Below, piece after piece: positions 42,759 through 54,339 of a stretch of DNA of 64,000 nucleotides; position 1 is the stretch's first letter, and each line of letters opens with the position of its first letter. Both the position numbers and the translations under genes were made by a program. The notes below the pieces were generated by a model, which was given only the letters and a program-made list of their open reading frames with translations, made no database searches and had not been told where the DNA came from. This stretch comes from Batkoa obscura (lineage: Eukaryota > Entomophthoromycota > Entomophthoromycetes > Entomophthorales > Batkoaceae): positions 186,001 through 250,000 of the forward strand of contig JASVEC010000046.1 in assembly GCA_030770535.1 (NCBI GenBank), given 5' to 3'.

Positions 42759-43257
42759 TGTTAATAATCATTTGAATTCAGATAAATCAAAATTGCTTTC
42801 AGCATATGGGGTTGTCTGAATTAGTTTCATTATTTTATCCAATTTTTGAAAATTTTGTATTTTAAAAACTTCGCTTAAAATTCTATAAAATCACATCTTT
42901 TATTAAAACAAAAGTACCCAAACACAATTCTAAATCATTCTATTATAGCTCATACTATAAGTTAGTTGAATTTCTACTAGATCTTAAATACATGTTCTTA
43001 TAAAGCTTAATTGAGAAATATTTATTATCAACTGCTTTATAACCAACATTGTAGATTTATTATCAAATAAATAAACTATTTTAATGTTGTAATTACATTA
43101 TTAATATATTGCCAAGTTAATAAATAGCTGCATGGGAGGGAGTGGTCAGCCCCAAAACTATAATTAACCATCCCTATATAGTACAAGTAATAATAGTTTT
43201 TACATATTATTACAGTTACTTGTTCTTTGACTATCTATTAACTTAGCTATTAATAAC

Positions 43258-45063
43258 TTAAGTAATCTTAACATTTAACAATCTATTTCTATCATTCAAC
43301 AAACTATTTACTTGTTTAGTAAATATCGAAATTTTTAAATTCTCTGTTATCTTCATAAGGTAAGCTGGGATCGATCTTTTAATTTTTCTGTTTTCTATAG
43401 ACTCTATAACTTTAATTGGGACTATATCGCTTTTTTTTGATGTATCAGATACTGGATAACAATGTAGTTTATTGTTATGTTTAATAAAGTGTAAATACTT
43501 CTTAATGCCCTGCATCTCTATTATTCTTTTTGTATTTTTGTTTCTTTTATACTTTTTAAAAATTATATCTGTTTTCCCATTATTAACAGTTGAGTTATTA
43601 ATTTTATTATGCTCGCAAATAAAAGCCTCAAATCTTGAAATTAATCGATCGATATCTTCTATTTTACCTAACGCTTCAAAACTACTTTTGCATTTTGAAA
43701 GGTTTCCAAAATGTCCATCAACTATACTTTTTCCATGATGCTCAGCAAAAAAATTAAGATTAACATTCAAACTACTATTTATTTTATGAATTTCTTTAAA
43801 CATATGGGGATGTATTTTTTTGTTTAAGAATTTTACTAACAGTTTTCCCACTCAAATAGTGCTTAAAAAAGGGAAAAATAATGAAACCAAAAAAAACAGC
43901 CCCATATAGTGTAGAAACTCTTGGGATCTAAAATAATTTCCTGTATCTGCCCATATATTAATTTTTGTAAACTTTTTAAATAGAAGCTCTGTAGAGATTA
44001 AATCGATTAAACAATCTCCTGCATATGCTGAATCATGATTCAATATTTCAGATAAATAATCAAAGTAAACTTTGCCTATTGTTTTATCATCTTTTAAATA
44101 TAATACACCAAAGCCTAATACTGATATAGCTTGTTTATTATAATGATCTAGATTTATTGAATCTGGTCTTGTCCCTATTTCCATATTTTGTTTAAAATCT
44201 AAAACTATTATACAACTTTTGTTATTTAATTTTTTAATAGTTTCATTAAATGCGTTTTTTTGAGTATCAACACAGAATTTATGTAATTTGTATAATTTTT
44301 CTTCTTCGTTGAAAATTTCTTGTATCTCTGCTTTGTTTTTTGCTGTATTTATTTTATTTTCAAATAACTTTTTTCTAACTGTATACTGGGTACATATATT
44401 ACATAGATCCGTTTTTCTTGCTGGATTTTTGAAATTAGTTGGTATATATTTAAAGAACGTTGACCTGGCTACTGCTTTATCTCTTAGATCATTCAAATAT
44501 TTACTATATATCATTCTTCTACTTTTATTTAATATATATATATTATCTGATGAATATTTACTATCGTTACTTTTTTTATTAAATCTTGATGAAATAGTTG
44601 AATCATTTAGTAAATATTGTATGATAGTTTCAATTTGGTCATCTTTAATTTTTTTTGTATTTTTAATAATAGGTTTTAATGTTGATATTTTATTATTATT
44701 ACTTGTTTTTGAATAATCATATTGATTTCTATTTATATTAAACCCAAAACTTTTACATTCATCAAAAGAATATACTGAAGCTATAGTCGATAATAACGCT
44801 ACTTGCTGACTTTTGTTTCCTGTTTCCCTTAAAGCACTAACTTTATACATTACTTGATTAAGTTTATTATTATCGATAGTAAACTTTGATAATATATCTT
44901 TTCTTTGTTTTGTTTTATTATAAAATTCCATGAACCTTGGGTTGTTATAAGTAGCTCTTAAAATTGATGTAAATGAATTACAATGTTTATATTGTGTACT
45001 CCTCCCTATTGTATTGAAGTTTTCAAAAATTCCATTTCGAAGTTTAGTTATGAAAGTTTGCAT
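43258..45063 (-). pseudogene. Transposase-like gene interrupted by a MITE
   Basis: From the ATG at 45063 the frame is open to a TGA inside the MITE at 43852-43854. Beyond the MITE the same frame continues to a stop at 43258. The MITE plus duplicated TA is 102 bp, so the frame is kept; without it the protein would be about 567 aa and read FLHYM-FKEIHKINS across the junction. Motifs in order: KTDLCNICTQYTV (possible zinc-binding pair), IIVLDFKQNMEIG (candidate first catalytic Asp), YFDYLSEILNHDS, NIWADTGNYFRSQEF (candidate second Asp), FFAEHHGKSIVDGHFG (probable third catalytic region). I recall similar HGKS..DGHFG proteins as multi-copy hypothetical proteins in other early-diverging fungi but cannot name a superfamily. 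The insertion probably inactivates this copy. Confidence 0.8.
43805..43904 (+). mobile_element. MITE-like element, copy 9, inside the transposase gene
   Basis: Exactly 100 bp between TA dinucleotides at 43803-43804 and 43905-43906. Tips TGGGGATGTATTTTTTTG and ACAGCCCCA. Well preserved, hence fairly recent. Confidence 0.9.
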
Positions 45064-45351
45064 TTTATTTTTATTTCAACAAAAAATAAAGTCAAATAAC
45101 TGTATTTATATAATTATATAATCATATAGTTATATATTATATATCTGTTAAATATCTAACAGAACTAACATAAAATATATAGTTAGGAAAATTAGCTATT
45201 TAAGAAAAGGAAACAATTAAAATAAGTTTTAAATAGAGACATTTAATTTTAGGCTTTTTAGATTTAACCGTTATATTGAACACAAACTTGGAATTTTAAA
45301 TTTGGATTAATTTCTAAGTAGATTCTGAAACCAATTAGGACAGCCCCCATA

Positions 45352-45452
45352 TGAAGATTTATTTTTTTGTCTAAGAATTTTACTAACAGTCTTTCCACTT
45401 AAATAGTAATTAAAAGATGGAAAAAGTGATGAAACCAAAAAAAACATCCTTA
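45352..45452 (+). mobile_element. MITE-like element, copy 10
   Basis: About 101 bp, forward, directly abutting the TA at the right end of the 2.5-kb transposon. Right tip ACATCCTTA joins a shared TA and then copy 11. Confidence 0.8.
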
Positions 45453-45454
45453 TA

Positions 45455-45546
45455 TGGTGATGTTTTGGTTTCATCACTTTCTCCATTTTTGAGCGTTATT
45501 TGAGCAGAAATTTTATCAGCGAAATTCTTTAAAAAATACATCCCCA
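45455..45546 (-). mobile_element. MITE-like element, copy 11
   Basis: 92 bp, reverse, tail to tail with copy 10 across one TA (45453-45454). Tips TGGTGATGTTTTGG and ACATCCCCA, then TA. Confidence 0.8.
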
Positions 45547-45548
45547 TA

Positions 45549-46730
45549 TGTATGAAGCTGTAAGCTCAGCTAACAATAAGGTCATATTAGAGAATTTGAG
45601 AAGTATTATGGATTTATTAAAAAAATAGATCAGCAATAAACCATTTGTTATAAATAAAGACTACATTGACTATTTAAAGTATTGCACAAGTCTATTGACT
45701 ATTGTTCATTATGATAACCAAAATTCACTTAACAATGTTAATAATATAAAGTCAAAATCTGATTACAAAAATTAAAAATAGTCTGGTATACTCTTCGTGA
45801 CTACCCACCTATGATAAATATATTTAAAGATATTTAAATCAAATTAAAATATTGGATCTTACATGTCATTACAGAAATATGAACAATACAATTAAGCGTT
45901 TAAACCCAGATGCATTAAAATCTTTTAAGATTTACTTCGACTTTGGTTTAGGCCTTAATGGTTTAGATAAGGTCAAAGGATAGTTTGATAACTCAAGATT
46001 TTTACACCTAGGCGGGTGAAATTGTATTATTACGCCAAATGAGCTTGATTCAAACATAAACTTTACTTCTAGTTTAGGTCTGATGATTAAAAGTACATTT
46101 GAGATTGATTTTAATATTACATATTTTGATAACCTTAAGAGATTAAAAAATGTCAAAGTAATCAACAACTCAAGTTCTTTCCCAGCAAGAGATAACAATA
46201 ACATGAGTGTAATAGAAAGTAGCAATATTATCTCTATAGGCTATTTTATCTTCATAATATCAATTAACTATAAATTTTTAAAATTTTGAGTGGTAAAGGG
46301 GATATAGATTGAAGATATATCAATATAATTATTGAAAGCACTCTCTTTATTGCCAAATATCTAGAGCATTCATATTGAAAATTTACATCTTCTTCTTGAT
46401 AATACAAAGAGTAACTCTAGATTTGACGAGATTGCTACTAGTAGCTCAGAACATAGTCTATGTAAAGTTGTATTTACTAATTGGATTACTATTGATCATA
46501 CTGGTAATATTGCATTTAAAGATCTTTTTATATCTATTATCTTTTTTTCTAAATCTTAAAGTCATTAAAACCTCTAGTTTTAGTTTAAGTATCAATATAG
46601 GCGCTGATTAGCAACTTACTATCCCTTTATTATTGATTAATCCCATAGGATCTACTATAAATATTTTAGTTTGTAAGAAATTAAATCAAGTCTCAATATT
46701 ACCTCGTTATATTTATAAGTAAACCAGTAT
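45549..46730 (+). pseudogene. F-box/LRR gene relic, C-terminal part
   Basis: Plus-strand fragments match the intact F-box/LRR protein in order: KDYIDYLKYCTSLLTIV (like FGIVNICPNLISLA), a Lys/Asn/Asp-rich loop, and near 46080-46210 SLGLMIKSTFEIDFNITYF then DNLKRLKNVKVI (like FISNLKLQVRGEFNDFDI then GNLKKLKSVELV). Many stops and frame changes separate them, so it is long dead. It continues the relic at 42306-42658. Confidence 0.65.
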
Positions 46731-46766
46731 TTGACCTAATATTTAATTTTATTAGCCATTAATAAA

Positions 46767-46871
46767 TGGGGATGTATTTTTGTGTTTAAGAATTTTATTA
46801 ACAATTTTTCCGCTTAAATAGCGCTTAAATAGCGCTTAAAAAATGGAAAAAATAATGAAAAAACACTCCCA
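46767..46871 (+). mobile_element. MITE-like element, copy 12, with internal 11-bp duplication
   Basis: Forward copy, tips TGGGGATGTATTTTTG and ACACTCCCA. The block AAATAGCGCTT is present twice in tandem and the ACCAAA stretch near the right end is missing. Confidence 0.8.
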
Positions 46872-47345
46872 AATCCTTTTCGGCTTTCTAGTTTTTTTAA
46901 ACTTTAATATTATTAAATTGGTATTTAAATATTATTTTAAATAATAAGCTAAATACCAATAATATTTGTACATTACAATATAACTATTATAACTCTCTTG
47001 CAACTTAACGGTATTTTTTATAATCAAACTATTTGTATAAACAATTTTTTTCTTAAAACAAATGTGATAAGATAAAATGCTATATTTTAAAATGTGCTAA
47101 TAAAAACTTCAACTAATATTTTAATCTTAATCAAAAAGAAATTTAAAAAAGATAATTAATAAAAGAATTAAGTTAAATCCAAATTCTTTTTAATAAAAAT
47201 AAAATGTTAAAAGGTTTTATCTAACAGAAATATACTAGTTCTATAAAATTTAAAAACTCTATCAAAATATATCTTTTAAAAATTTCGATCCAATCAAAAA
47301 AATAATCCTCCTTTTAGACATCAAAAAAATCACTTCAATTTCTTT
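46872..47345. other. Upstream region of tRNase Z
   Basis: 474 bp of very AT-rich sequence, no gene or repeat copy. Presumably holds the ELAC2-type promoter. Confidence 0.45.
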
Positions 47346-50098
47346 ATGCTTTCAACGCTAACCCAATTAACCCACAAGCAATTACCATCACTTGTGTTTC
47401 GACAAAAATTTAGTACTAGTAACATTCTTAAAATGAAAGCCAATTTAAAAGTCATTGGTAGTGGGTCGGGCCTTGATAGCTCCTCTTCTTTAATGTGTTT
47501 CTTCGACAACAAAAGATATCTATTTAACTGTGGTGAAAGTAGTCAAAGGTTAAACAACGAACTTGGGGTTAAAATAGTTCGTTATGAACATGTATTTATT
47601 AGTAGGGTGGAATGGGAGTGTATGGGCGGATTACCTGGATTCATTCTAACTGGTGCTGACGGTGGTAAAAGAGAATTAAATATTCATGGACCAAAGAATT
47701 TGACGCATTCAATTGCTAGTTTGAGACATTTTATTGGAAGGTAAGAAAGCGTAAATGGGCTAATATTACATCCGAATTAACACATTATTTTTCTTAATTT
47801 TAGACCAAATATTCAATTAAACATCCATGAAATTGATAATAATACAAAAGTGTTTCAAGATGAAAATTTAAAAATTGAACAAGCTATTATATTACCTGAA
47901 GGTGAAAAGGAAATTGATTTAAAGGACGATAAATTAAAACAAAAAATAGACTTAGTGGATCAATTTTTTAAATTAAAACAAGATAACAATAGTGAAAATA
48001 TTAATAAAAGAATCAAATTAGATAATTCCCAATCCCCTTTAATTAATGGTGTATTAACTAATCCTATTAAGCATAATAGTTCAATTTCATATATTGCTAC
48101 TTGTAATGAAGTACCAGGTAATTATTAGATTGTTTTATACAATTAAAGCAAAGAATAAATAATAATATTAATTTACAGGTAAATTTGATCCCCAAGCAGC
48201 GATTAAATTAGGATTAAAACCAGGACCCATATATAAAGAATTAAAAGCAGGTAATAAAGTACAAAATGATAAAGGAGAATGGATATTACCTGAACAATGT
48301 GTTGGTCCAAGTAAAAAAGGGAGTGTATTTATAGTTATTGACTGTAAGGATCTAAGTTATGTTAGTAATTTAAAAAATCACGAAAAGTTTAAAAAGTACA
48401 TCAATAATAAAGAGGATAAAGTTGATGTTATTTATCATAACTTAGGTAAGTTTTTGAGATGATATTCTATTTATGTTATTTATTTATATAGTTATTTTAT
48501 TATTTAGGTATCGGAGTAATTTCAGATGAAAGATATCAATCATTTATGTCCTCCTTTGGTCCCCAATGTCATCATATCGTTAGTAGTAAAGAAGTCTGCC
48601 CACCGTTAATTAACTTTAATTATTCTGCACAAAACCAATTAGCTTTAAATCAACTAGATAAAGGCATTTATAATTTACCATATCATCATACAAATTATAG
48701 TCAACAATATAATATAAATAATCAACAATTAGCTTATCCTGGCTTAGAATATCAATTGGAACCTGTAAGAAAAGCAACTAAAACAGATGATAAAGTTTAT
48801 TTGGACTTAACAAATGAAAAAAATCAATCCAATCAAGTGTTAAATAAATTGAAGGAGTATCAAGAATTTATTAAAAAAGAATTTAACAATGATATAAAAG
48901 AAAAAGAAGATAATCAATTTATTGTAATTATTATAATATCATTATAATATTATTATAACTAATTTTGATTTATTTATAGAGCAATGGTCCATTTATATCT
49001 ACATTAGGTACAGGGTCAGCTGTACCATCATTAACTAGAAATGGTAATACAATATATAATATAATAGCAAATTCAATTAAAATAAACTAAACATATTTCT
49101 AATAAATAGTTAGTTCCAATTTAATAACCTTAAAGAATAAAAAAATGATGTTATTAGATTGTGGAGAAGGAACATTAGGACAAATTTATCGACATTTAGG
49201 AGAAAATCAAGGACATTCAAAAATAAGACAAAACTATAAAGATTTCTTAATAAATTTAAGATGTATATATATATCTCATCCACATGCTGATCATCATTTA
49301 GGTGTTATATCTGTAATGAAATCCATTCATGAGTATTATAAAGAAAACAATTTAAATAATGAGTTGTTTTACATAGCTCCATATAGTTTGTATTTAAGTT
49401 TAAAAGAACATTCAATGACTGAAGAATTTGGATTTTATAGATGGAAATTCATTAATACTTATAATTTAATTTTGGAGAATAATAATATTAAACCAGAATA
49501 TCAACAACAAATTGATAATTTATTAGTTGAAATGGAATTTAAAGAAATTACTACTTGTATTGTTCCCCATTGTCAACATTCTTTTGGTATTAGTTTTATT
49601 ACTAAAGATAACTTTAAATTGGTTTATTCAGGCGATACTAGACCAAGTGATAATTTAGTTCAAATTGGTAAAGAAGCAGATGTTTTAATTCATGAGGCTA
49701 CTATGGATGATGAATTAGCTAAAGAAGCTAAAGCTAAAAGACATTCTACTATTTCAGAAGCTATTGAACAGGGTAAAAAAATGCAAGTTAAAAATATTGT
49801 ATTAACTCATTTTTCTCAGAGGTAAGCTATTATAACAATAATACTATTAATAATAATTATAATAATTTTACAACAATATGATTTATTAATTTTACATTTG
49901 TTTTCTTTTAGATATTCCAGTTTTACTAAAATGGATCGTTTTAAAGATTTAAATGTGTTGATTGGTTCAGATTTGATGTGTTTAGATTTTAATGAGAATT
50001 CCAAAGATTCTTTAAAATTTCAAAAGTTTATTAAAGCTTTTTTAATTTTAGATAATTGTTATCAGAAAATTGGTTATTTAAATCAAGAATTTCAATAA
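47346..50098 (+). CDS. TRZ1: tRNase Z, long form (ELAC2/Trz1)
   Basis: Seven exons: 47346-47740, 47804-48117, 48179-48445, 48508-48923, 48980-49043, 49110-49821, 49912-50098; phases agree, 784 aa. The N-terminal half is the degenerate beta-lactamase domain of the long form (NLKVIGSGSGLDSSSSL, LFNCGESSQRL). The C-terminal half has GTGSAVPS, LLDCGEGTLGQ, the metal motif SHPHADHHLG (HxHxDH), CQHSFGISF, YSGDTRPSDNLV, LIHEATMDDE and LTHFSQRYS. It cuts the 3' trailer from pre-tRNAs. Residues 1-29 are basic and Ser/Thr-rich, like a mitochondrial presequence, and a second Met at residue 30 precedes KANLKVIGSG. Two start sites could thus supply mitochondria and nucleus, as in animals. Confidence 0.95.
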
Positions 50099-50118
50099 TA
50101 TAAAATAAAGTCTATAGA

Positions 50119-50150
50119 AAATAAGAAATAAGAAATAAGAAATAAGAAAT
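50119..50150. repeat. Short AATAAGA tandem repeat
   Basis: Four to five units of a 7-bp repeat just after the tRNase Z stop; a simple repeat in the gap between convergent genes. Confidence 0.7.
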
Positions 50151-50268
50151 ATAGAAAAAAGTAAATAAAATTATATAATTATTCATTTCTTTTAGCTTTC
50201 TTTTTTTATTTTAATAATAATAATTCTATCTTCCAACTTTCAATTAAAAAATAATTTTCTTTATCTTT

Positions 50269-51629
50269 TTAATTTCTATAAACTTCTTCATTTTCATATT
50301 CAATTTCCACATAAGCTCCTCTCTTCTTTTTCTTTTTATTACTCTTTTTAGTATCTAAATTCTTACGCTTATCTCCCATTTTAGATTTATCAATTTTATC
50401 ATCATCTTCACTATCATCATCTTCATTATCATCACTATTATCTAATTCTATATCACCTTCAGATTCTTCTTCAGATTCTTCGATATCTGAACCATCACTG
50501 GCATTACCCTAATTTATTATAATTTAAATTTAATGACACTTTATTATAACTATTATATAATAATTACCATATGTCCATTTTCAAATAAATCTTCAAACTC
50601 TTCTTCAGACTCCGAAATTCCCTCAACAAATTCAGACTAAATAAAAAAACAATCAATTAATCCTCTCCCTTTAAATTTCTTTAGAATCGAGCTCCTTACC
50701 TCCATTTCTAATTCTTCCTCTTCCTCATCTTCCTCACTTAATTCATCTTCTATATCCATTTGTTCCCCTTCTAATATTTTTTTCCAAACTGCTTCATTAA
50801 TATTTAATGGTTCTTCACCATATGCTTTATTCTTTAATCGATTTAATAATTCTTTTTCAATATTATTTTCCAATTTAGCTGCTGCTTCTGCTTTAGTTTC
50901 TCTCTTTTTTTCTCGCCTTTCCACTTTTTTATTAATAACAACCAATTTAGGTCTAAATAAAACAAATAAAGAGTTAATAATGGTTACAGTAAAAGAAAAG
51001 TGGTACAAGGAGAAGGTGAATAAAACTTACTGATTTTTTAACTTTAATTTTCGCATTTTAATTAAATATTGTTTGATTTTAGTTAATCTTAATTTACATT
51101 TATTAATTTGTTTTTCTGGCCAATAGAGCAATTGTTGATCAATCTATTAAATAAAAATCATTAATTAATATAATCTATTTCAATTTATACAATTGAAATT
51201 CTTGATGCATACTTACCTGTTCGATAGCTTTAATTAAATTTTTATCTAACTTGATCTTTTCCCATAATTTGGCTGGTAAATGTGCTCTTTCTGCTGTTTT
51301 TATAAATAAGTAAACAGTACCTATTTAATATTATTTTTAATATTAATTAATAAATTAAATATAATGTAGAATAATAATAAAGCTTTTTTTTTACCTTCTT
51401 GCTCACGTACAGTAGCATATCTTGAATTGGCTAATGGACATGATTCTCGGTCACATAACCCAGTTACATTATATTCATTTCGACAAAACTTTTGAGTATC
51501 CGTACTATCAATGGAAATTTGATTAGCTTATTAGTTGAATGCTTTTATGAATGTTTGATATTCTTACCTGACTTTATAAGAACAAAATCGAGTATTTACT
51601 ATGTTCCATATAATTTCCTCGTTATTCAT
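50269..51629 (-). CDS. MAK16: MAK16, 60S ribosome assembly factor
   Basis: Seven exons: 51568-51629, 51395-51504, 51217-51320, 51031-51143, 50700-50952, 50568-50636, 50269-50508; phases agree, 316 aa. The N-terminus has [20 protein letters not shown] and the Cys motif [20 protein letters not shown], hallmarks of MAK16. Then [24 protein letters not shown] sequence (first residue Phe here), a Lys/Glu-rich coiled region, and a long Asp/Glu/Ser-rich acidic tail ending with a Lys-rich nuclear signal and [13 protein letters not shown]16 works with RPF1 and other factors on early nucleolar 60S precursors. It is head to head with RAE1, 264 bp apart. Confidence 0.95.
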
Positions 51630-51893
51630 ATTCAATTGAATTCCTTTTTCTTAGTTGGAAATAAAAAAAATAAATTTTAATATTTACCAGAACTTAATAT
51701 TTTAGCCCCAAAATTGAAATTTCAATTCTTAAAATTTGAAGCTCGATCATTGATTGGTTGGACCTAAGATTCTTTAAACATTGCGATTTTGTTGCTGTGA
51801 TTAATTTTAAAATATAAAATAAAAAAGAATTAATATTAAGCTTATTTTATTAAAATTGGATTTCCAATTTCCAATTATTAAAAATGAGTTTGA
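51630..51893. promoter_or_regulatory. Shared promoter of MAK16 and RAE1
   Basis: 264 bp between two divergent start codons; contains ATTGATTGGTTGG near 51749, an inverted CCAAT motif. Confidence 0.45.
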
Positions 51894-53365
51894 GTAAAAA
51901 AAATAATACACCCACAAAAAAAGATATATCAACAGATCTTAAAGTAAGTTTCATTAGAGTAGAACTAGAATACAAATCTAAATTACAATATTTAAAATTC
52001 AAAATTTTATTTAAAAGGTTCAATTCCCACCAAATGATACTGTAGCTACTTTAAATTGGTCACCGGTAGCTGATTATTTTGTTGTTGCTTGTTGGGATGG
52101 AGAGGTAATAACAATAAGTAAACAAATAAAAAACTAACCAATCTTATTAAAGGTTCGTGTTTACCAAGTACATCCCAATCTCAGTACATCCGGAGTAGCT
52201 AGTTATAAACATGAAGGACCGGTATTAGTAGCAAAATTTAGTCCAGTAAGTAATTTCAGTTGATATTAGTATTTTTTATAGATTTAATAAGCATATTAAT
52301 TCGTATATAGGATGGTAATAAAATAGTATCTGGTGGCGGAGATAAAAAGATTATTGTATATGATTTAGTTACTAAAAAACAAAGCATTATTGGGCAACAT
52401 AATGATAGTATTAGTGGTATTGATTTTTATTCACCTACAAATTTTGTGACTTCCTCTTGGGATAAAACATTAAAGGTAAAGAATATTTTAACTTAAAACG
52501 ATAATAATAATAGTTCTTTGTTTAATTAAATTTATTTAACTAATTAATATTTTATTCCAAACAGTATTGGGATTTAACTAAATTTCAAATGATTGGACAA
52601 AACGAGTTACCTGATAAAATTTATAAATTATCGATTGCTTTTCCATTGATGGTAGCAGCAGTAGGTAGTGAAAATTTTGCTATTTATGATTTAAATAATC
52701 CAGGTACTTTAATGAAGGTAATAACATAATAAGTAAATAAATAATAAACAAATAATAATATATAATTATTTGATTTATAATTTAAATTAAAACTAAATCC
52801 GTAGGTTATGACACCCAACAAAATGGTAGGAATTCCCAAAACATTACAAGCGTTTTCTGGAGCAACACCAGGTTTTATGTATGGAATAAGTAAAGGTAAA
52901 GGAGCAGTAGTTCATATTGATGAAAAATATTCGGATGGAAAAGATAAAAAAGATGTAACATTTCGATGTAATCGAGATGAAAAATATTGTTATACAATTC
53001 ATCAAGTACTAAGTCATCCTAATAAATTGGATGCTATGTATGCTTTGGGCTCTGATGGAGGTATTTCTACTTTTGATTTAACCAAAAAAGTTCGGATTTG
53101 TTCCATGTTTCATAAGGGGAAAAGTATCACTGCAGGTGGATTTGATAGAAATGGATTTCTATTGGCATATGCTACTGGTTATGATTGGAGTAGAGTAAGT
53201 TTTGTAATTATTTAAATTAAGCAATCTTTAGTTTATATTATTTATATTAATCTATATTTTATCTGTATTTTATTTCTATTTTAGGGTTATAAATATCATA
53301 AACATGATGATAATTTTCAAATCTTTTTACACCAAGTTCAACCTGAAGAACTTAATAAACAATAA
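51894..53365 (+). CDS. RAE1: RAE1/Gle2 mRNA export WD40 protein
   Basis: A multi-exon gene from the ATG at 51894; the first intron joins DLK to VQFPPNDTVATLNWSP. WD repeats are visible: FVVACWDGEVRVYQV, LVAKFSPDGNKIVSGGGDKK, FVTSSWDKTLKYWDL. The diagnostic RAE1 C-terminal part is FRCNRDEKYCYTIHQVLSHP, YALGSDGGISTFDLTKKVR and GGFDRNGFLLAYATGYDWSR, then GYKYHKHDDN. About 345 aa, the usual length for a seven-bladed propeller. RAE1 binds the GLEBS motif of a nucleoporin at the pore and helps mRNA export and spindle checkpoint function. Confidence 0.95.
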
Positions 53366-54339
53366 TAAGTAAGATTATAAATAATAATAATTATTAAGGA
53401 AAACATGGGGTTAAATAAATTATTGTGATAATAAAAAGTTGAATAAAAATATATTTTATTAAGTTTTATTTGTGAATAGATTGAAATTAAAATAACCTAA
53501 TCAATATCGCAATAAAAAGATCAATTATTTTTAAATTTATAGTTTACTTTTTTAAGAGTTAAAAAGTATAATTTTACAATTTATTAAATATCAACTTTAA
53601 AACTAAAAATAATAATAAAATAGTAAAAGTAATACAATATGTTTTACTAGCATTAATTAAGTTTTTTTTTAAAAGAATACAGTTCATTCTTTATTGAAAA
53701 TTTTCAATATTGAGGGGAAAAGAAATTAGTAAAAGTTAACAGGAAAGAGAGATGAATTATTTGATTAGGACTTGAAGATTACGTCCTAATCTTTTGCTTC
53801 CTAAATGTATGCTATATTCACACTTTACTTTGCATTTTATATAGAGAGATGAAGCTAATAGATTAGCATCAACTTCTTTGGAGCTGTTCTCAAAATGGAA
53901 ATTAACAGTTATCTACAAGCTCAACCTAACAAGCTATTAATAGATTTTAATCTCAAATAATTAATAGAAATACAAAGTGATTATAAATTTAAAATGTTAT
54001 TTACAATATTACTATACTGAATGCTCCATTAGTAGTTAAATGGATTACGGATGAAGAGAAGATCATTGAGCAATTGAAATATATTTTCATATTTAAATTA
54101 AAATTTTATAACACTAACTTGAATACATTTAGTTTCTAATAAAAGTCGTAAAGCCAATTTTGATTTTATTAGCATTTTATTGAGCTAATTTTTTACTTCT
54201 ATTAAATCAATTATAATATTAGTGTAATATTAACAAAAATAAAAATAAGGATAAAAACAAAAACTAGAGTAATAAAAGAAGATTTATCAATGGCTAATGT
54301 AAAAAGTTAATGACTGTAAGTGCTAGTTTGCTTACAAAA
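53366..54339. other. Intergenic, nothing recognised apart from a small hairpin
   Basis: About 970 bp. GATTAGGAC and GTCCTAATC (53764-53792) form a 9-bp inverted repeat with an 11-nt loop. It may be a terminator-like or chance structure. No gene. Confidence 0.4.

Larger units (their letters stand above)
42807..45349 (-). mobile_element. 2.5-kb DNA transposon with TA target duplication
   Basis: Terminal inverted repeats of about 24 bp: the left end reads TGGGGTTGTCTGAATTAG, the right end (reverse complement) TGGGGGCTGTCCTAATTG, both continuing GTTTCA. TA flanks both ends (42805-42806 and 45350-45351). The left ~95 bp also resemble the ~100-bp MITE along their length (TGGGG.TGT, GTTTCATTATTTT.TCCA, AAAATTCT). 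It carries one transposase-like gene on the minus strand and one MITE insertion at 43805-43904. TA duplication is typical of Tc1/mariner-like elements, but the protein motifs do not obviously place it there. A related end is at 54796-55435. Confidence 0.8.

Noticed and set aside
43803-43906. MITE in the transposase acting as a spliced intron
   Set aside because: The ends lack suitable GT/AG borders at the exact junction and the TA duplication marks it as an insertion.
43258-45063. Classifying the transposase as Tc1/mariner on the TA duplication alone
   Set aside because: The protein is longer and lacks the recognisable mariner DD34D/E spacing; TA duplication alone is not decisive.
53764-53792. 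Stem-loop as a functional RNA
   Set aside because: Only nine base pairs, no partner gene or second copy; could be chance.
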